A DNA stretch of 64,000 nt from CBDCWO01 sp965223405. GTDB taxonomy: Bacteria > Bacteroidota > Bacteroidia > Chitinophagales > Saprospiraceae. Positions 59,868-64,000 of this stretch are shown piece after piece. The stretch covers positions 1,054,001-1,118,000 of the forward strand of contig CBDCWO010000006.1 in the NCBI GenBank assembly GCA_965223405.1, given 5' to 3'. The notes beneath the pieces were generated by a model, which did no database searches, had not been told where the DNA came from, and worked only from the letters and a program-made list of their open reading frames with translations. Both the position numbers and the translations under genes were made by a program. Numbering within the stretch: the stretch's first letter is position 1; the number at the start of each line of letters is the position of its first letter.

Positions 59868-61148
59868 ATGTTTCAAAGAAGACGTTTTATCCAGCTTGCT
59901 GGAGCTGTAGCTACCGGTATAAGCCTTCCCAAGTTTACTGATTTCTACCAATTAAGTAGTATTGAAGAGGCTCTTAAAAAATGGGATGGGGCAAAAGTTA
60001 CCAATGATGAAGACTTTTGGAAAATCATTAAGCAAGCATATACAGTCAACCCAAATCTTATCAATCTGAATAACGGTGGTGTAAGCCCGCAGCCAAAAGT
60101 AGTCCAGGATGCAGTTACCTACAATAATCAGCTGAGTAACCAAACTCCATCATTCTATATGTGGCGAATTTTAGATCAGGGCAGGGAACCGGTACGAAGT
60201 AAGCTGGCAGCACTTGCTGGAGTCGATCCAGAAGAAATTGCCATTCAGCGCAATTCTTCAGAGGCTTTGGAAACAATCATTTTTGGAATACCTCTGGAAA
60301 AGGGTGATGAAGTTATACTGACGTATCAGGATTATCCAAACATGATCAATGCCTGGAAACAAAGAGAAAAAAGGGATGGAATCAAATTGAAATGGGTTAA
60401 TCTGGAGTTGCCAAACGAAGAGGAAAGTTATTTTATCCGCAAATATCAAGAGCAAATCACACCCAAGACCAAACTGCTACATGTTACCCACATCATCAAT
60501 TGGAGTGGACAAATACTTCCAGCAAAAAAACTGGCAAATTTAGCTCATGAACACCATGCCGAGATTCTGTTGGATGCCGCCCATTCCTTCGCGCATATTG
60601 AATATTCCTGCGCAGAACTCGATTGTGATTATATGGGAACTAGCCTCCACAAGTGGTTGTGCGCGCCGTTCGGAAGTGGTATGCTTTATGTCAGTAAAGA
60701 AAAAATCGGGAAAATTTACCCTCTCTTAGCAGCTCCCGATCCCTCCTCGATTGATATTAGAAAATTTGAACATTTGGGTACTCGATCTTTTGCCATCGAA
60801 CAAGCGATTGGCAACGCCATTGATTTTCATCACTTGATCGGAAGTCAGCGCAAAGCCAGAAGACTGCATTATTTAAAGAATTATTGGGTGGAGAAGACTC
60901 AGACGATTCCGGGATTTAGATGCCACACCTCACTGGACCCAGCTTACGGAGGAGCTATTTGTTTATTCTCAATCGATGGCTTGAAAAATGCAGATATTGC
61001 CCAAAAACTGTTTAGCAAATATAAAATTCACTGTATTTCGATCAGCTGGGAAAATCTGGAAGGTGTCCGCGTTACACCAAATGTATACACGAGTTTAAGA
61101 GAATTAGATATTTTTGTGGATGCTCTTAACGCGATTGTGTCTGAATGA
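59868..61148 (+). CDS. Tat-exported class V aminotransferase-like PLP enzyme (isopenicillin N epimerase type)
   Basis: A 426-residue PLP-dependent enzyme. The N-terminus has a twin-arginine signal (RRRFIQLAGAVATG), so it should be exported folded. The fold type I core includes NLNNGGVSPQPKVVQDAV, AIQRNSSEALETIIFG, LLDAAHSFAHIE with the cofactor-pairing Asp, and LHKWLCAPFG, where Lys262 is the PLP lysine. Such proteins belong to the isopenicillin N epimerase-like/cysteine desulfurase-like branch and are found in Bacteroidota with the same signal. The substrate is unknown. The gene overlaps the next one by 4 bp (ATGA type). Confidence 0.88.
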   Translation: MFQRRRFIQLAGAVATGISLPKFTDFYQLSSIEEALKKWDGAKVTNDEDFWKIIKQAYTVNPNLINLNNGGVSPQPKVVQDAVTYNNQLSNQTPSFYMWRILDQGREPVRSKLAALAGVDPEEIAIQRNSSEALETIIFGIPLEKGDEVILTYQDYPNMINAWKQREKRDGIKLKWVNLELPNEEESYFIRKYQEQITPKTKLLHVTHIINWSGQILPAKKLANLAHEHHAEILLDAAHSFAHIEYSCAELDCDYMGTSLHKWLCAPFGSGMLYVSKEKIGKIYPLLAAPDPSSIDIRKFEHLGTRSFAIEQAIGNAIDFHHLIGSQRKARRLHYLKNYWVEKTQTIPGFRCHTSLDPAYGGAICLFSIDGLKNADIAQKLFSKYKIHCISISWENLEGVRVTPNVYTSLRELDIFVDALNAIVSE

Positions 61149-61933
61149 TGGGTAAATATTCAAATACTACAATTAAATATTCAGGATGGATGTTGTTGCT
61201 ATACCTGTGTACCATAGTACAGTGTAGTGAGGAAACACCGCCTCCTGAGGGTTCCTTATCCGCTTATCTCAACTCTTCTAATTTACCTGTAAGCAAACAA
61301 TTGATAGCCTGTGCTGCCGGAGGACAAAAGGGATTTTTGGAAGATCCGTCATTCCCGGTGTCCGTATTTTTCTTACCGATCAAAGGAGCTTATGATTTTG
61401 TCTACTTCGAAAATAAGAATATCAGCGATGATCAGGATGACCTCGACAATTACAGGAAAGTGGATTTAGAGGTGGTACCGGTTTTTAATGGTTTTCTGCA
61501 ACGTTTCTTGCATCCCGGAGGTGATCAGGATGTCTGGTCAAAAGTAGTATATCGCACCCAGGATTCGATTCATATTTGCAATGCAATCCGCTTAAAGTCA
61601 ACTACCAAACCAAGTGAGTTTAACCCGCAATTAGTAGCTATTTCTTTTGCCGATGCCTTAAGTCCAAAGTTTTCATGGCAGGATGGGTCCATAGCAGAAA
61701 ACGCCATCTTCTTTCAGGTTGTATCCGATGCTGACGGATATCTGTTAAGTGGAACTTATACCTACGAGAAATGCTGGCAATTCTACAATTTGGACAATGT
61801 AGTTCTCAATGTCAATGATATCGTACCCGAGCCGACATTAGACGCAGGGGAGACCTACCATTTCACGTTAATGGGTGTAAGCCTCGACAACTGGGTAAAT
61901 CTGATCTCACAAAATGAATTTATTGCCAGATGA
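61145..61933 (+). CDS. Lipoprotein of unknown function coupled to the aminotransferase gene
   Basis: A 262-residue exported lipoprotein (lipobox VQCS, Cys27). The mature part has no motif I recognise: it includes CAAGGQKGFLEDPSFPVSVF, a strand-rich middle and a C-terminal AGETYHFTLMGVSLDNWVNL. Two cysteines near the start and one near residue 208 are present. It overlaps the aminotransferase stop by 4 bp, so translation is coupled, and the two probably act in one process outside the cytoplasm. It could be a partner or lid protein; nothing in the sequence fixes this. Confidence 0.6.
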   Translation: MMGKYSNTTIKYSGWMLLLYLCTIVQCSEETPPPEGSLSAYLNSSNLPVSKQLIACAAGGQKGFLEDPSFPVSVFFLPIKGAYDFVYFENKNISDDQDDLDNYRKVDLEVVPVFNGFLQRFLHPGGDQDVWSKVVYRTQDSIHICNAIRLKSTTKPSEFNPQLVAISFADALSPKFSWQDGSIAENAIFFQVVSDADGYLLSGTYTYEKCWQFYNLDNVVLNVNDIVPEPTLDAGETYHFTLMGVSLDNWVNLISQNEFIAR

Positions 61934-62097
61934 GTATTACCTAATAACACCACTATCCGAAACTTTAGAAACCATTCAAGTTAAAACCAAAGTTTTAATG
62001 GGCCGCTATTAATTACTATTGAAAAAATATACAAGATAAACTGCAAAATTCCGAATTACGGAAAGGGTGTTCAAAATTGATATATTATCCATCGAAC

Positions 62098-62766
62098 TCA
62101 GGATATTAAACTTTTCAATCGATTTTGTTGAATGATATCATGGAATTGCTTACTCGAAATCAACTCGGCCCCCAGGGATTTTAGATGAGGGGTGTCCTGC
62201 TGACAATCAATTAACTCGACATCTTCTTTAGCTAGTTTTTGCGCCAGTTTAATCAACCCAAATTTGGAGGCATTAGACTTATGAGCATACATGGATTCAC
62301 CGAAAAATATCCGGTTAAGCTGAACGCCATACAACCCACCCACTAATTCATTGCCTTCCCATACTTCGACGGACTGAGCTATTCCCATCCGGTGCAGAGC
62401 GGTGTAAGCCTCTACCATTTCTTCCTGAATCCAGGTTCCGGTTTGACCCGGTCGACGATGATTCTTACAATTGATCATCACCTCTGTAAATTGTTGATTG
62501 TAGGTGCAAGAATATTTCTGTTGATTAAAATAAGATCTCATGCTTTTGGCAATTCTTATTTTAGATGGGAAAAGTACCAGCCTGGGATTGGGGAACCACC
62601 AAAGAATCGGATCATCATGGTTATACCATGGAAAGATACCATGTTGATAAGCCAAAATCAATCTTTCCGGATCTAAATCACCACCGATAGCCAGCAGGCC
62701 ATCTTGATCTGCCCGTAATGGATGTGGGAACACGTAAGGATAGGATGGTAATTGATAAACCGGCAT
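62098..62766 (-). CDS. aat: Leucyl/phenylalanyl-tRNA--protein transferase
   Basis: A 222-residue enzyme of the Aat family. It transfers Leu or Phe from tRNA to proteins with N-terminal Lys or Arg, marking them for ClpS/ClpAP. Typical parts are FPHPLRADQDGLLAIGGDLD near the start, LILAYQHGIFPWYNHDDPILWWFPNPRLVL, and NELVGGLYGVQLNRIFFGESMY, then CQQDTPHLKSLGAELISSKQF near the end. The length is usual. It is the third gene of a minus-strand set with a peroxiredoxin and clpS (46 bp after clpS), which joins the modifier and the recogniser of the same pathway. Confidence 0.95.
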   Translation of the reverse strand: MPVYQLPSYPYVFPHPLRADQDGLLAIGGDLDPERLILAYQHGIFPWYNHDDPILWWFPNPRLVLFPSKIRIAKSMRSYFNQQKYSCTYNQQFTEVMINCKNHRRPGQTGTWIQEEMVEAYTALHRMGIAQSVEVWEGNELVGGLYGVQLNRIFFGESMYAHKSNASKFGLIKLAQKLAKEDVELIDCQQDTPHLKSLGAELISSKQFHDIIQQNRLKSLIS

Positions 62767-62812
62767 CAGGAGAATGGCTTTAATGCTAGAAAATACGTCA
62801 GCAGGCTACTTT

Positions 62813-63118
62813 CTAAACATCTTTTTTACACTGCTCGATCACCGCGGATAAGCCTCGGTCTACCAATGCATCTTTTTTGGGTTTTAGCTTATTGTAGGCC
62901 GCTGACATTACGGTAGCTTTCCCCTTAAAATGAATCATAAGCGACAACTGTTCGGCCTGCACCTCTGTATGTTGAAGGATTTCCATCAAACATTGTATTA
63001 CCCAATCAAATGTATTGATGTCATCGTTATAAACCACTAAGCGTGCACCAAGATCATTTTCGATCTGGTCCAGGACTTGAATATCTTCTTTTTCTATCGG
63101 TGAATATTTTTCGCTCAT
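62813..63118 (-). CDS. clpS: ATP-dependent Clp protease adaptor ClpS
   Basis: A 101-residue protein of the ClpS fold. The N-terminal tail is acidic; the core starts with ARLVVYNDDINTFDWVIQCL, which holds the conserved Asn-Asp pair of the N-degron pocket, and continues with MIHFKGKATVMSAAYNKLKP. ClpS delivers proteins with a bulky N-terminal residue to the ClpAP or ClpCP protease. Its neighbour aat makes such ends. The usual ClpS histidine after LMxxVH appears as MIHFKG. The peroxiredoxin gene lies 24 bp upstream and probably shares its promoter. Confidence 0.94.
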   Translation of the reverse strand: MSEKYSPIEKEDIQVLDQIENDLGARLVVYNDDINTFDWVIQCLMEILQHTEVQAEQLSLMIHFKGKATVMSAAYNKLKPKKDALVDRGLSAVIEQCKKDV

Positions 63119-63142
63119 GCAAAAAAATTTAATGATTGTCTT

Positions 63143-63610
63143 TTAACAGTTTCTTATTGCCATATACAATTTTGGCAAATCCGGCATCTGATCCGTATTT
63201 TCAAAAACTTCAGTGTACCGAATAATACCGTCCTGATCAATCACAAAAATGGATCTTTTGGCCACTTCTTTCAATTCATACAAATAAGAGTCATATAGTA
63301 CATCGTAGGCCCTACTTATCTCCTTGTTAAAGTCAGATAACATAGGAAATGTATACGGAATTGTTTCCTGCATTTTTTTCAAACAAAAAGGTGAATCTAC
63401 TGAGATTGCCAGAATCTGTACGTTTAAGTCTTTAAATTTCTTTAGTTCAGCCTGAAACAGTTCCAACTCCCGATTGCAAATTTCGCTAAAAGCAAAAGAA
63501 AAAAACAACAGCACAACCTTTTTCCCTGCAAATTGGTCCAAGGTAACTTTAGTTTTATCTCCTGAAACCAGTGTAAAACTAGGTGCTTTATCCCCTACTT
63601 TGATTGCCAT
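63143..63610 (-). CDS. Peroxiredoxin (AhpC/TSA, AhpE-like)
   Basis: A 155-residue thioredoxin-fold peroxidase. It starts IKVGDKAPSFTLVSGDKT, and the peroxidatic site is FFSFAFSEICNRELE with Cys45. In most relatives the site is P-x3-T-x2-C; here Ser38 stands for the Pro and Ser42 for the Thr. No second cysteine is in the usual resolving position, so a 1-Cys mechanism is likely. VQILAISVDSPFCLKKMQ is the usual next segment and includes a further Cys. It heads the peroxiredoxin-clpS-aat set, with a promoter box (TATCTTTG) at 63634-63641. Confidence 0.88.
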   Translation of the reverse strand: MAIKVGDKAPSFTLVSGDKTKVTLDQFAGKKVVLLFFSFAFSEICNRELELFQAELKKFKDLNVQILAISVDSPFCLKKMQETIPYTFPMLSDFNKEISRAYDVLYDSYLYELKEVAKRSIFVIDQDGIIRYTEVFENTDQMPDLPKLYMAIRNC

Positions 63611-63633
63611 CCAAAGTGATTATTCCACTGGTA

Positions 63634-63660
63634 CAAAGATACATAATTATAGCTATTCAA
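63634..63660 (-). promoter_or_regulatory. Promoter of the peroxiredoxin-clpS-aat set
   Basis: TATCTTTG on the minus strand (63634-63641) matches TAnnTTTG exactly; TTG lies 16 bp further upstream (63658-63660), slightly short spacing. Transcription would start about 18 bp before the peroxiredoxin ATG. Confidence 0.45.
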
Positions 63661-63786
63661 GGTTAAATGCGCTAGGCTGTTGGCTATTGGCTTTTAGTAA
63701 ATCGACCATAACCAAATAGGAATAAAAAAACGGAATCAACAATTCGTTATACACTCCAAAAGGATAATAACCTTATTTTTGACGCC

Positions 63787-64000
63787 ATGGAAGCGGTAAG
63801 GAAGTCCTATCTGGAGTTACACCTAGCTGTATTATTATTTGGGTTGACAGCTATCCTGGGAGATTTAATCCGGCTTTCTTCATTGGTATTGGTTTGGTGG
63901 AGGGTTCTGCTGGCCTCACTAAGCTTGTATTTATTGATTCATACTTCGCGATCCTTACTTAAATTATCCAGACGCAGGATACTTATTTTCTTGAGCATTG
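63787..64000 (+). CDS. DMT/EamA family transporter, N-terminal part only
   Basis: The ATG at 63787 opens a frame that runs off the window after 71 codons. It reads MEAVRKSYLELHLAVLLFGL, with hydrophobic segments at about 12-32 and 36-51 (LVLVWWRVLLASLSLYLL). The WWR at the start of the second helix, after a GLTAILGDLI loop, is the pattern of EamA/DMT transporters. TATTTTTG, an exact -7 box, lies just upstream, ending about 5 bp before the ATG, so the transcript may be nearly leaderless if it is used. Substrate unknown. Confidence 0.75.
   Translation, partial: MEAVRKSYLELHLAVLLFGLTAILGDLIRLSSLVLVWWRVLLASLSLYLLIHTSRSLLKLSRRRILIFLSI

Noticed and set aside
1..64000. tRNA, rRNA, tmRNA or CRISPR array
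   Set aside because: No T-arm consensus with a matching acceptor stem, no rRNA motif and no regularly spaced repeats were seen on reading both strands.

Overview
The window looks like a piece of chromosome from a free-living member of the Bacteroidota, most likely of the Saprospiria/Chitinophagia type. The evidence is a SusC/SusD pair, several secreted proteins ending in type IX secretion (T9SS) sorting domains, a short 289-residue primary sigma factor, a Bacteroidota-style LptD, a LemA/DUF3137 pair, and promoters of the TTG - about 20 bp - TAnnTTTG kind (clearest at rpoD). The assignment rests on gene families only.

Layout. 1-6951: end of a large T9SS-type surface protein, a Sua5-type tRNA-modification gene, an S41 processing protease, an Lrp-type regulator, a structured RNA candidate (possibly 6S-like), rpoD with a good promoter, a START-like protein, a small secreted protein and a ferredoxin-NADP reductase. 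7285-8858: a methyltransferase and a HAD phosphatase. 8996-26715: a starch/maltose utilisation locus. It holds susD and susC on the minus strand, a divergent T9SS-targeted glycan-binding protein with SusE/F-like repeats and two CBM9-like domains, a T9SS-targeted GH13 amylase, then an SLC45-like sugar transporter, a GH65 maltose phosphorylase and beta-phosphoglucomutase, and a divergent Nudix-type transcription regulator. A decayed IS200/IS605-like element and its transposase-less sister copy lie inside this locus (20017-21320). The inferred route is glycan capture and cleavage outside, SusCD import, MFS transport across the inner membrane, then phosphorolysis to glucose and glucose 6-phosphate.

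26854-38327: secreted hydrolases and T9SS cargo, an M28 peptidase, a tandem family of four cysteine-rich lipoproteins of unknown function (32840-34844), an SDR enzyme, LemA/DUF3137 and a DUF5777 barrel. 38754-50250: di-heme cytochrome c peroxidase, tandem universal stress protein, SPFH plus ribbon-helix-helix pair, valS, an ECF sigma factor with a membrane partner, a BioF2-like acyltransferase, an apparent pseudo-pyrophosphatase lipoprotein, and a two-gene arsenosugar unit (AhpD-like protein plus radical SAM ArsS). 50320-64000: OmpA, an M43 protease and a DUF6438 protein in a row, LptD, an MCE/MlaD protein, a PhoX-like protein overlapping a truncated S9-type propeller gene, a Tat-exported class V aminotransferase with a lipoprotein, the peroxiredoxin-clpS-aat cluster (N-degron pathway) and the start of a DMT transporter.

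The points most worth following are the four-gene Cys-rich lipoprotein array with a 13-A tract in front, the structured RNA beside rpoD, two genes (S41 protease and LptD) whose natural N-termini seem to begin at ATT, the pseudo-pyrophosphatase, and the replacement of lipoprotein SusE/F by a T9SS-sorted repeat protein. No tRNA, rRNA or CRISPR array was seen.
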